This document shows, piece by piece, positions 5,431-13,239 of a DNA stretch of 13,441 nucleotides. Origin of the DNA: CAYTGG01 sp964581415 (lineage in GTDB: Archaea; Nanobdellota; Nanobdellia; Pacearchaeales; GW2011-AR1); assembly GCA_964581415.1 (NCBI GenBank), contig CAZOOJ010000014.1, forward strand, positions 1 to 13,441, written 5' to 3'. Under the pieces are notes generated by a model that saw only the letters and a program-made list of their open reading frames with translations, had not been told where the DNA came from and did no database searches. Position 1 is the first letter of the stretch. Every line of letters starts with the position of its first letter. Position numbers and translations under genes: made by a program.

Positions 5431-6132
5431 ATGATAGACAATTCATTTATTATTGAAATCCTTGAGAAAAGAAGAATGTTGAATATAGAAGAAGAAATGA
5501 ATATTTACCATTTATTGACGCAAGCTATTTTATTGAAAATCCCAGGAGATATTGTGGAGTTGGGCTGTAATGACGGGAGAACCTCTGCGATAATGCAAAA
5601 AACTCTGGATGAATACAAAAGTAAAAAGATAATTTATGCGTATGATTCATTTGAAGGTCTTCCACAAAAAAATAAAAAAGATGGCGATACAGAATTTAAA
5701 GAAGGATGGTGTATGAAACCAAAACAAGATCTGATTAATGTTTTTAAAAAATATGAATTGAAACTTCCTAAAATTGTTCCAGGTTGGTTTAAAGACACGC
5801 TTCTAAAAAAGTTACCTAAAAAAATATCTTTTGCTCACCTAGATGGTGATTTTTACTCTTCGATTAAAGAAAGTTTAGAAGCAATTTATCCTCGTTTATC
5901 AAAGGGGGCAATTGTTGTAATTGATGATTATGGCATTCCAAAAATACATAAAAAAATTGAGAAATTAATAAATAATAATTCATATTCAAAATTGAGCAAT
6001 CGAAAAATTAAAATTAATAATGACCTATCTGGAGTGAAAAGAGCGTGTGATGAATTTTTTAAAAATAAAAAAGAAGAAATTAAAATATTAATTGCAGGTG
6101 AAGAAAAGCAAACTTATTTTAGAAAGTTATGA
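5431..6132 (+). CDS. TylF/MycF-like O-methyltransferase
   Basis: A 233-residue class I SAM-dependent methyltransferase of the TylF (macrocin O-methyltransferase) family. The SAM site VELGCNDGRTS is at 42-52 and YDSFEGLP at 71-78 is a family hallmark. HLDGDFYSS (136-144), IDDYG (164-168) and GVKRACDEF (201-209) match the metal- and substrate-binding blocks of MycF/TylF. Characterised members use Mg2+ to methylate a sugar hydroxyl on macrolides, and relatives sit in glycan clusters. Length fits the family (about 230-260). The gene has its own TATA box and converges with the HD gene, whose end lies 4 bp away. A role in methylating a sugar made or transferred by the neighbouring operon is inferred from context. 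Confidence 0.85.
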   Translation: MIDNSFIIEILEKRRMLNIEEEMNIYHLLTQAILLKIPGDIVELGCNDGRTSAIMQKTLDEYKSKKIIYAYDSFEGLPQKNKKDGDTEFKEGWCMKPKQDLINVFKKYELKLPKIVPGWFKDTLLKKLPKKISFAHLDGDFYSSIKESLEAIYPRLSKGAIVVIDDYGIPKIHKKIEKLINNNSYSKLSNRKIKINNDLSGVKRACDEFFKNKKEEIKILIAGEEKQTYFRKL

Positions 6133-6136
6133 ATAA

Positions 6137-6745
6137 TTATTCTTTTTTATTATATTTATCATATAATTCAAATGCATCTAGGATATAATCTCTAACTGGG
6201 AGAGCTCTATTTTTTTCATCTTCAAAACAAATTTTTTTAAAATTATTTTTTGCTTTTTTTCTTAACCAATGCTGGAAAGAATTCCAATCACCTGAAAATG
6301 CGGATTTAGCAAAAAAATGAACGCTGATAAACTGGCTCAATGCATCAGCGGTTCTTACAATTTTTGCATTTAAGGATTCAGGCTCTTCTTTTGCATCCGT
6401 TGCCTCAATACAAAGAATTATCTCTTCTCTTTTTGAATCTTCAATTTCAAATTTTTCAAAAATCTTTTTTGCATACTCAACACTCCTATTTTCATGACCA
6501 GCCGGATCACTAGAATCTCTTCCATAAACCAATCCCGCATCATGCAATAAAACACCCATCTTGCAAATTTCCTCATCTCCCCCATATTTTTTTACCATCT
6601 CTTCAACTAAATCAAGCATGACTTCAAAATGATTAGGAAAAATCCAATCTCTACGAACATACGAAAATCTTCTTTCATCAGTTTGGTCTAAAAAAAGATT
6701 GTATACTTCTTTTTTTACTTTTTCAAGTTTACTTTTTACTTCCAT
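6137..6745 (-). CDS. HD domain metal-dependent hydrolase
   Basis: A 202-residue HD-superfamily phosphohydrolase. The metal ligands are seen in order: His39 (NHFEVM), His68-Asp69 (LLHDAG), a further His84 (AGHE), and Asp134 (RTADALSQF). A helical C-terminal part follows. Members hydrolyse phosphate esters of nucleotides or other small molecules in the cytosol. It is the last gene of the minus-strand operon: its start overlaps the end of the nucleotidyltransferase gene by 10 bp, and it ends 4 bp from the convergent TylF-like gene. The substrate cannot be predicted. It is not a RelA/SpoT type, since no synthetase or TGS domain is present. Confidence 0.85.
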   Translation of the reverse strand: MEVKSKLEKVKKEVYNLFLDQTDERRFSYVRRDWIFPNHFEVMLDLVEEMVKKYGGDEEICKMGVLLHDAGLVYGRDSSDPAGHENRSVEYAKKIFEKFEIEDSKREEIILCIEATDAKEEPESLNAKIVRTADALSQFISVHFFAKSAFSGDWNSFQHWLRKKAKNNFKKICFEDEKNRALPVRDYILDAFELYDKYNKKE

Positions 6746-7524
6746 AAGTTACTCAATTGAATTTCCTTTTTAATTATTTCCCTTGCCTCAAAAGATAATT
6801 TATTCCTTTTCTTAAGTATATTTGTAAATAACTTAAAGGCTTGTTCTTCTGAAGAAACATTTATTTCATGGGATAACCTTTTTAATATTGATCTAAATAA
6901 ACAAACTATATTTTTTTTAACTATCCCGTGCGGGTCAAAATAAATTTTACTTGTGAGCATTTTTGCAGTGGGAATACCATGATAATAATTATTTTTATAT
7001 ATAGTAAATAAGGGCAACTCTATTTTGTATCCTCCAAATATTTTATCTGATTTTTTCTTGATTATCATTTTTTTCCTAAAAAAATTGTATATATCATAAG
7101 AATTCGTTTGAGGTTCATTCCCATATTTATGAGATTTGTAACTTCTTTTTCTTCCAGCTAATTTAATGTTACACATTTTATTAAAAAACTTTTCTGGAAT
7201 AACATCAATAGATAACAGTATCCCATTTATTTTAGTTTTCAGTACAAGGTAGTCTGTAATATTTTCATCTAAAATTTTTTTTGCGTCTTTTGGGGATAAA
7301 ACATTTTTCAAATATTTTGTTTTTAAAAAAGACCCCACTTTCTCAGGATTAATAACACAAACTATGTCTAAATCGCTTTCTTCCCTTAAAAATTTTTCAT
7401 CCATGTATGCTAAACTTCCGACTAGAAATTCTCCTTCAATTTGTGATTTTACACTTTGCAAAAAAAGAGAATGTGTTTTTATCAATTTATCTTTAATGCC
7501 CATTTTATAAAAATACCCTCTCAT
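6736..7524 (-). CDS. Pol beta-superfamily nucleotidyltransferase
   Basis: A 262-residue protein with a minimal nucleotidyltransferase core: GS at 36-37 (VGSLAY), the metal-binding S-D-x-D at 50-53 (ESDLDIV), and a third acidic residue in LLSIDVIP (Asp107). This is the pattern of aminoglycoside nucleotidyltransferase/KNTase-like and MNT proteins, which move a nucleotidyl group to a hydroxyl or protein. A roughly 150-residue Lys-rich C-terminal region is not recognised. The start is uncertain: the first ATG overlaps the GT2 gene by 20 bp. Met8 (at 7503) lies directly after the GT2 stop with GAGAGGG upstream and may be the true start. It overlaps the HD gene by 10 bp, so the two are probably co-expressed. 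Confidence 0.8.
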   Translation of the reverse strand: MRGYFYKMGIKDKLIKTHSLFLQSVKSQIEGEFLVGSLAYMDEKFLREESDLDIVCVINPEKVGSFLKTKYLKNVLSPKDAKKILDENITDYLVLKTKINGILLSIDVIPEKFFNKMCNIKLAGRKRSYKSHKYGNEPQTNSYDIYNFFRKKMIIKKKSDKIFGGYKIELPLFTIYKNNYYHGIPTAKMLTSKIYFDPHGIVKKNIVCLFRSILKRLSHEINVSSEEQAFKLFTNILKKRNKLSFEAREIIKKEIQLSNLWK

Positions 7525-8398
7525 CTTTAGTAGTCTGTAATTTTACCCAAATTTCTGATTTAGAGAGTTTTGCTGCTTTAAAGCACAAATATGTAATAAT
7601 TCTCTGAAGGACTAATTGGGTTTTTTCTTTTGTTGTTAATTTTTTAATTTCTGATTTTATCCAGTTTTTTCTAAAATAATTATTGAGGGTTGCAAATTTT
7701 GGAAATAATTTAAACATTTTTTCTTTCTCTAATTTTAATCTTCTAATTTTGTTGTAATAATCTTTAAATGATCTTGGTCCAATATACTTGACACAAGCAT
7801 TTTTTACAACTTTAAGTGAAGTTTCTCCATAATTAAAGACAGTTGTGTGAGACAAAAAAGTATCATCAGAAATCATTGAAGCAGGGACAAAATATTTATC
7901 TTTTCTTATTGCAAAATCTTTTCCTATGATATATTTTCTTTCACTCATTAATTGAGGATTTAGTCCAACTATATTGTAAACACCATACCAAAAACTTTTC
8001 AATTTTATTGCTTCCTGGTCACCAGTTCCTACAATCACATCAGGATTTTTTCCCATAAAATCAATAAAATTTTTTGTTGTTCCTTTATTTATTCTAATAT
8101 CTGAATCATAAAAAATTATAAAATTCCTTTTTGATTTAGAATTTGAGATTATCTTTTTCTGTGCATAAATTAGACCAGGTGAAGAAGAGATTAATTTTAG
8201 ATTCATCTTTTCATTAAGCTTTGAGTACTCAATTAACTCATTTTTTGTTTCTGAATCATGATTATTTAAACAAATTATTATTTCAAAATTTTTCACTTTT
8301 GAATAATTCAAGTCTTCTTTAAGACTTTCAAGCATTTTCAAAATTAATCCTTTTTCATTTTTTGTAGTTGCTATTCCAATCGTGTATTTTATTTCCAT
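7505..8398 (-). CDS. Family 2 glycosyltransferase
   Basis: A 297-residue GT-A-fold glycosyltransferase. The opening strand YTIGIATTKNE (5-15) is the GT2 nucleotide-sugar-binding start. IIFYDSD (94-100) carries the DxD metal-binding motif, and ISDDTFL further on is the acidic acceptor-site motif. No transmembrane helix is evident, so it is likely cytosolic or peripheral. The C-terminal part is strongly basic and helical. Such enzymes add sugar from UDP-, GDP- or dTDP-sugars to lipids, proteins or growing glycans. It overlaps the preceding HPr-kinase-like gene by 10 bp and the nucleotidyltransferase downstream. The remnant at 3852 belongs to the same broad family but is too short to tell whether it was an ortholog. 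Confidence 0.85.
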   Translation of the reverse strand: MEIKYTIGIATTKNEKGLILKMLESLKEDLNYSKVKNFEIIICLNNHDSETKNELIEYSKLNEKMNLKLISSSPGLIYAQKKIISNSKSKRNFIIFYDSDIRINKGTTKNFIDFMGKNPDVIVGTGDQEAIKLKSFWYGVYNIVGLNPQLMSERKYIIGKDFAIRKDKYFVPASMISDDTFLSHTTVFNYGETSLKVVKNACVKYIGPRSFKDYYNKIRRLKLEKEKMFKLFPKFATLNNYFRKNWIKSEIKKLTTKEKTQLVLQRIITYLCFKAAKLSKSEIWVKLQTTKDERVFL

Positions 8399-9180
8399 TT
8401 TTCAATTGCTTCCTCAATTCCTTTTTTATTGGTAGCATATTTCCAACTTTTGGCATTGAATAAAAAAGATTTGAACATATCAAAATATTTTTGTCTAATT
8501 TCTTGATTCATTAAATGATTTTCAAATATACCTGTGGCTGCGGAATTAATTGGTGGCATCAAACCATATTTCAAGATAGACTCTAGGGTGCTTTTATTTC
8601 TTATTATTTCATCTGGAAATAGATTATTCAAAGATCCATTTCTTTTTTGAATATCGACTAACAAAATCTCATATCTTTTGTGATCCAAAACCGGTGTTTT
8701 TATTAAACTCTTAATTGAATTTTTATTTGCTCTATTTCTGATATAATCGTTTCCTAAAATTTCTTTACTTCCGACTACTATGTGGTCATCTCCAATTGGA
8801 TTTGTGAAAGAAATTAATTCGTTTAATGTGTAACTTTTTCCTTGATTTGTATCTCCAAAAATAAATAATATTTTGCCATCTTTTTCACATGCTGCACCAT
8901 GTAATGGTAAATTCCCATTTTTTATAGCATTTGAATCTAAGGCCAACCTCAAGTAATAAGCAGATTCATTTAAATTAGTTAAGAAATTAGGAATTTGGAT
9001 TTGATTTTTAGATTCATCAAATTTAAAATTTTTTCCAGCTGTGATCTGAATATATTCTCCATTAATTTCTCCCAAATTATATGCTAATTTTATTTTTAAA
9101 GTTGGATTATTGAGGGCACTTTTCTCTTCAAGATTTTCATACCCAAGACAATTTAGTGAAGCATTTTTAAAAATTTTCAT
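8389..9180 (-). CDS. HPr-kinase-like P-loop protein (paralog 2)
   Basis: A 263-residue protein. LPLHGAACEKDGKILFIFG (91-109) leads into the Walker A motif GDTNQGKS (109-116), then NPIGDDHIVV (127-136). The order His-Gly-Ala, a short hairpin, P-loop, then an Asp-Asp pair is that of HPr kinase/phosphorylase and related PEPCK-fold kinases. The N-terminal 80 residues resemble a small alpha/beta domain without a recognised name. The P-loop shares the unusual T-N-x-G-K with the protein at 2526-3389, so the two are probably paralogs. No HPr or phosphotransferase gene is seen, hence the target is unknown. A strong Shine-Dalgarno motif supports the start. It overlaps genes on both sides in the operon. 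Confidence 0.65.
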   Translation of the reverse strand: MKIFKNASLNCLGYENLEEKSALNNPTLKIKLAYNLGEINGEYIQITAGKNFKFDESKNQIQIPNFLTNLNESAYYLRLALDSNAIKNGNLPLHGAACEKDGKILFIFGDTNQGKSYTLNELISFTNPIGDDHIVVGSKEILGNDYIRNRANKNSIKSLIKTPVLDHKRYEILLVDIQKRNGSLNNLFPDEIIRNKSTLESILKYGLMPPINSAATGIFENHLMNQEIRQKYFDMFKSFLFNAKSWKYATNKKGIEEAIEKWK

Positions 9181-10912
9181 TATACTCCTCCTTGATCATT
9201 CCCATTATTTTTGGGAATTGAATTTTTAATTTTTTTTCAGAATTACTAGTTTTCAAAGAAACATTTTTTGGTCGAAGTTCCTCTTTTGAAATTATATCTT
9301 TAATTAATTTTGAATTAAGTTTAAAATATTTAGCTACTTGTTTCCCAAAATTAAATTTACTTATTTTTTCTTTTCCGCAGCAATGAATTATTCCTGATGT
9401 ATCTTCTTGTATTACAGCCATAATTTGTTTTGCTAGAGTCTTTTTGCTTGTTGGATTGCAATATTCATTTTTAGCTAAAAATATAGGCAAATTATTCTCA
9501 ATTCTTTTTAAAACATGATCAACCAAATATCCTTGCACTATTAATTCGCTTTGCTTTACAATCTTGTTAAAATACCTTTTTTGATTTCTTGGAACCCTAC
9601 CAAAAACTAAAGCAGTTCTACAAATGGCAACATTTCCCTTGTTTATTAAAAAATTTTCACACAATTGTTTTAATCTTCCATATTGATTAATTGGAGAGGG
9701 TTTTTCATCTTCTGAATAATTGCCTTTAATCCCATTAAATACTATATCGCTTGAAATAAAAATAAATTTTGAATCATTTATCTTTGAAAATTCATATAGT
9801 TTTTTTGTCGAAAGATAATTTGTTTTGTAAACTAATTTCTTATTGTTTTCACAATTTTTCAAGGATTTTTCCGCAGCAGAATGAATAATTATATCTATTT
9901 TATTTTCTTTAAAGATTCTTTCTAATAAAGACTCATTCGTTATACTCCCTTTGTAAAATTTAATTTTTTTGCTTAATGGTTTTTGAATATCAATTCCAAT
10001 TATTTCAAAATTTTTATTTAAGTGATTGGCCAATTCACTACCTATAAAACCACTTACTCCTGTTATTAAAACTTTTTTCTTTTGGATAAAAATTTTCTCT
10101 TCATAAACCTTCTTTGGAAAAGTTTTAGAAAACTCTTTACTTTTTACTCCAAATAAAATGTATAATGCCCCAATACAATGAATAGACATTTTCTCATAGT
10201 TTTTTAATAAAAAAGAATCTAACTTTTTTTCTTCGCAATTAATTAAATCTTTGAATTGAAAGTTTGATTTGAATTTTTTTTGTACTTGTGAACTTGTTTT
10301 ATTTAATGTTATGAGAAAAACATTGTTTTTAGCCCTATTATTCAAGAGACCCTTTTTATCCAAAGGTTCATTAGCATAAACGTTTCCAATCCTAAAAATT
10401 TTATTTATATCTTCTTCATCTAGGTTTAATTCAGATTTTATTGTTCTCAAAAGGTATTCAAATAAATTTATTTTATTATTTTTTAAATCTTTTTTAATCA
10501 TATATCCAGAAAATCCAGAAATTTTTTTGTCCATGTTTTCCTTAATTCCAAAAATAAATTTTTTATCTTTTGTTTGAATTAAACAAATTGAGGACAAAGG
10601 AATTAAATTTTTTTCTTCAACTTTGCAATTTTTAAATAAATTTGTTCTACTAAAACTTTGAACATATTTAAATTCTCTCATAAAAACATAGTCTTTTTTT
10701 GAATTTCCTCTTTGATTATTTGAAAAAAAAGTAAGATTATTTTTTGCACTTATCTCTTCCTTGCTGAATCTATCCCATTCCTTTTTTACCTTTTTTTCTA
10801 CCTGTTTATTAGTTAGGTATTTTGATCTTTCATTGATTATTTCATATGAAGCGTTATTCTTTGAAATTTCTTGAAAAACATTTTTTTCTAAAATTATTGA
10901 TTTATATTTCAT
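9167..10912 (-). CDS. Degenerate Nudix-like domain fused to RmlD-like SDR
   Basis: A 581-residue two-domain protein. Residues 278-581 form an extended short-chain dehydrogenase/reductase of the RmlD/NAD-sugar-epimerase type. It has the nucleotide-binding TGVSGFIG (284-291), the catalytic Ser region ISSD (386-389) and the Y-x-x-x-K pair Tyr411/Lys415; RmlD reduces dTDP-4-keto-rhamnose. Residues about 105-205 look like a Nudix fold: a hydrophobic strand, GFSGYM, then LLRTIKSELNL (154-164), which lines up with the end of the Nudix box but lacks most catalytic Glu residues. The first 100 residues are unrecognised and Lys-rich. The ATG overlaps the stop of the upstream gene as ATGA, with GAGG upstream. 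I infer action on a nucleotide-linked sugar; the Nudix half may bind rather than cleave. Confidence 0.75.
   Translation of the reverse strand: MKYKSIILEKNVFQEISKNNASYEIINERSKYLTNKQVEKKVKKEWDRFSKEEISAKNNLTFFSNNQRGNSKKDYVFMREFKYVQSFSRTNLFKNCKVEEKNLIPLSSICLIQTKDKKFIFGIKENMDKKISGFSGYMIKKDLKNNKINLFEYLLRTIKSELNLDEEDINKIFRIGNVYANEPLDKKGLLNNRAKNNVFLITLNKTSSQVQKKFKSNFQFKDLINCEEKKLDSFLLKNYEKMSIHCIGALYILFGVKSKEFSKTFPKKVYEEKIFIQKKKVLITGVSGFIGSELANHLNKNFEIIGIDIQKPLSKKIKFYKGSITNESLLERIFKENKIDIIIHSAAEKSLKNCENNKKLVYKTNYLSTKKLYEFSKINDSKFIFISSDIVFNGIKGNYSEDEKPSPINQYGRLKQLCENFLINKGNVAICRTALVFGRVPRNQKRYFNKIVKQSELIVQGYLVDHVLKRIENNLPIFLAKNEYCNPTSKKTLAKQIMAVIQEDTSGIIHCCGKEKISKFNFGKQVAKYFKLNSKLIKDIISKEELRPKNVSLKTSNSEKKLKIQFPKIMGMIKEEYNENF
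9185..9193 (-). promoter_or_regulatory. Strong Shine-Dalgarno site for the 9180 start
   Basis: The minus strand reads AAGGAGGAGT a few bases before the ATG at 9180. This fixes the start and lies inside the 3' end of the SDR fusion gene. It contrasts with the leaderless operon-lead genes: internal genes here use ribosome binding sites. Confidence 0.75.
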
Positions 10913-11796
10913 TTTTTTAATTCCTCTTTTGCAATTTTTTTCATAAATTCTTTTTCTTTTGAATTTAATTTTTTATCAAAAGCAAAGTAAAAACTTTCAG
11001 CAGCTTGTTCGACAAGCATATTAACTCCGGGAGAAATTTTTCTTTTTATAGATTTCATTTTTTTTAAAAAGGGGGTTTCATAAGGGGTATATACGGCCTC
11101 TACACCAACACAATTTTGTTTTGTTTTTTTTATTTCTCTAAAAGTTAATAAGTTTTTTTGAGGATAACCTTTCATTCCGCAAGGAGTCATGTTAATTATT
11201 ATGTCAGTTGTAGGAATAATTTTTTCTATTTCTTTTCTACTTAAAGTAGTTAATTTTATTCCTTTCTTCTTTGCTTGATAAGAATATTTTCTAGATAGTT
11301 TTTTAACTCTATTCTCGACTAAATCGTAAAAATAAATTTCTTTGACTTTTTCTTTGATTAAATGAAAGGGAACTGTTTGTGCTGAACTCCCGCATCCTAA
11401 CAATAGAATCTTTTTATTTTCTAAAGCAGTGATATCTTTAATGACTCTACAAATTCCAATCCCATCTGTATTAAATCCTTGAATAGAATCATTTTGTTTT
11501 ACCAAGGTATTTATAGTTTCTACCTGATTTGCTGAATCTTCTATTGTATCACAAAACTCGTAAACTAACTTTTTCCACGGAAGTGCGACATTTGCTCCAA
11601 CAAAGTTTGCGTCCTTAATATATTCTTTCAACTTTGTACTTATTTTTGAAGAAAAAGCTCCACCTAAAACAAAATATTCAACATTCATTTTTTTAAACTC
11701 AAATAAAGATTTCCACATTCTTGGAGCAACACTATATTTACCAATATGTTGATTTCCCATTAACCCCCAAATAGGTGGTTTTTTTGACTTTTTCAT
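10909..11796 (-). CDS. aroE: Divergent shikimate dehydrogenase-like protein
   Basis: A 295-residue protein of the shikimate/quinate dehydrogenase family, which reduces 3-dehydroshikimate with NADPH. The substrate half shows GANVALPWKK (67-76), with the catalytic Lys75 kept but the usual Thr of NVTxPxK replaced by Ala. INTL (95-98) and FNTDG (108-112) supply the catalytic Asp111. The N-terminal Ser-x-Ser-Pro site is SVAP (22-25), so one substrate-carboxylate Ser is lost. The Rossmann turn is LLGCGSSA (132-139), followed by NMTPCGM and a C-terminal MLVEQAAESF. No other shikimate-pathway gene is in the window, and the altered site points to a modified substrate such as quinate or an amino-shikimate. 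First gene of the six-gene operon, with the TATA box at 11818. Confidence 0.8.
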   Translation of the reverse strand: MKKSKKPPIWGLMGNQHIGKYSVAPRMWKSLFEFKKMNVEYFVLGGAFSSKISTKLKEYIKDANFVGANVALPWKKLVYEFCDTIEDSANQVETINTLVKQNDSIQGFNTDGIGICRVIKDITALENKKILLLGCGSSAQTVPFHLIKEKVKEIYFYDLVENRVKKLSRKYSYQAKKKGIKLTTLSRKEIEKIIPTTDIIINMTPCGMKGYPQKNLLTFREIKKTKQNCVGVEAVYTPYETPFLKKMKSIKRKISPGVNMLVEQAAESFYFAFDKKLNSKEKEFMKKIAKEELKK

Positions 11797-11817
11797 AAAA
11801 TTTATTGATAAGTAAAA

Positions 11818-11825
11818 TTTATAAA
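11818..11825. promoter_or_regulatory. Shared palindromic TATA box of a divergent promoter
   Basis: TTTATAAA, within the 10-bp palindrome ATTTATAAAT, is centred at 11821.5. That is the exact midpoint of the 50-bp gap between the two divergent start codons, 25.5 nt from each ATG, and matches the spacing of the single promoters at 2496 and 5402. One TATA box can therefore serve both the minus-strand operon and the regulator-like gene, each as a leaderless transcript. Confidence 0.75.
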
Positions 11826-11846
11826 TAGTGTTAATCTTTTTATTTA

Positions 11847-13070
11847 ATGAAATCAGGTTTATTAAACAAAAAACAAAATTCTTTTATTTGGAAAAAAGAC
11901 AAGCAAGAATATGTTAAGCAAGTGCTTCCATTTTTTAATGAAAATGAAGAAATAAGGATAATAGCATCTTTTACGTATATTACACCAAATCATGCATTGC
12001 TCTTCTCTTTGGAGGAGTTGAAACGTATAGCTAAAAATAATTCTAAAATTTATTTTATTTTTTGGGATTTGAATATTTTGGCAAATCCCTATACAGAAAA
12101 AAATCTTTCTTTGGGGCGAATTGATAAAAAAGAAAATTACATTGATGGCAAAATAAATGAATTGATAAAAATTGCTGTTTCTATTGGGTTTAAAGAAGGG
12201 CAATTAAAGATATATAGATCATCTGAAATTTGGAAGAGAATGATAACTTATCATGAAAGAGATTTATTTCAAGAATTTTACTCACTCATTTCTAAATTAA
12301 AGATTGTTGATTTTAAAAATTTAAAAAAAGTTTCGAATTCAATTAAATTCCCATTAGATCTATTTTTTTCAATTCATTTAGATGATTTATTCCCCGAAGA
12401 TTTGAATCAAAAAATAGATTTATTTTTTATTGAAGAAGAAAAAGTTGAAATATATGACTTGATTAGAAAAGAGCTTTTAAGAGGAGGTCATATTTCAATA
12501 AATAGACCTTTATTTTATCTAATAAAAAAATTTCCTTCTTTACTTTATAGAAATTATGTTCCAGAATGGGAAATGGATTTAAAAGACATAAAAAATATTA
12601 TTAATAATTGCAAATTAAGTGAACAAGAAATAAAATCAATTTGCAGAAATATTTCTCTTTCTGATAAGAGATTTTTTAATTGTCAGGAAATAAGTTTAAG
12701 AAGTAAGGATATTTTGTCTAAGTGCTTTTATAGATATTTAAAACTCAAAAAAGAAAATTTTGAAAATTCATTAGAGATATTTGATAAATCAATAGTAAAT
12801 TTTGACACAAAAGAGAAAATAAAGGAGATAAGCCAGGTTTTAAAGAGTGATATTGGATTGGAAATTATTCTTCTTTCCGACGGAACAAAAAATACTACAG
12901 AAATTTCAAAAATATTGAAAAAATCAGTCCCTACTATAAGTATGTATGCAAATAAATTAAAAACCTCGGGATTCATACGTGTTTTAGATAACGGAAATTT
13001 AAAAAGAACCTTGCAAGGAATAAATATCAACTTTGATTTAGGTATAAAAAATAAAATTGATTCTTCCTGA
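11847..13070 (+). CDS. Degenerate TyrRS-like domain with C-terminal winged helix
   Basis: A 407-residue protein. Residues about 37-265 follow the course of an archaeal class I tyrosyl-tRNA synthetase. A strand and TPNHALLFSLEEL (46-58) stand where HIGH should be, then KIYFIFWDLNILANP (67-81) like the LLADLHAYLN segment. GKINELIKIAVSIGF and IYRSSEIW resemble the MGLK...GSEFQ segment. FPLDLFFSIHLDDL (168-181) is like the IYPIMQ..DI block, and EIYDLIRKEL (201-210) is like the HMLAREL helix. The HIGH, GGxxQR and KMSKS catalytic motifs are not recognisable, so it should not charge tRNA. Residues about 325-395 form a winged helix (TTEISKILKKSVPTISMYANKL, then a short wing). I infer a ligand-sensing transcription factor of the divergent operon. 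The synthetase resemblance is by eye and needs structural confirmation. Confidence 0.6.
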   Translation: MKSGLLNKKQNSFIWKKDKQEYVKQVLPFFNENEEIRIIASFTYITPNHALLFSLEELKRIAKNNSKIYFIFWDLNILANPYTEKNLSLGRIDKKENYIDGKINELIKIAVSIGFKEGQLKIYRSSEIWKRMITYHERDLFQEFYSLISKLKIVDFKNLKKVSNSIKFPLDLFFSIHLDDLFPEDLNQKIDLFFIEEEKVEIYDLIRKELLRGGHISINRPLFYLIKKFPSLLYRNYVPEWEMDLKDIKNIINNCKLSEQEIKSICRNISLSDKRFFNCQEISLRSKDILSKCFYRYLKLKKENFENSLEIFDKSIVNFDTKEKIKEISQVLKSDIGLEIILLSDGTKNTTEISKILKKSVPTISMYANKLKTSGFIRVLDNGNLKRTLQGININFDLGIKNKIDSS

Positions 13071-13100
13071 ATAAAATCTCTGATTTTGTGAAGATATCTG

Positions 13101-13117
13101 TTTTTCTAAAAGAAAAA
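13101..13117. terminator. Hairpin after the regulator gene
   Basis: TTTTTCT-AAA-AGAAAAA forms a 7-bp A/T stem about 30 nt after the stop codon, within the inner end of the unit's right arm. It may help end transcription, but it could equally be the right-arm counterpart of the T-rich hairpin at 5315-5340. Confidence 0.35.
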
Positions 13118-13160
13118 TCTGCGAGTCTGCCTTTGGGAAGGATTATTTCTAAATAAAATT

Positions 13161-13198
13161 TCAAAACTGAAAGTTTTGACTATCTGTCCTGAAAGGAC
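13161..13198 (+). repeat. Two GAA-loop hairpins in the right arm
   Basis: TCAAAACT-GAA-AGTTTTGA (13161-13179) is followed by GTCCT-GAA-AGGAC (13186-13198). Hairpins closed over the triloop GAA occur again and again in the non-coding DNA here (1613, 2250, 5274, 13331). Confidence 0.65.
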
Positions 13199-13239
13199 TA
13201 AGCGCGTGCCCGTTTTTAAAACTCAAACTCAATTAGACA

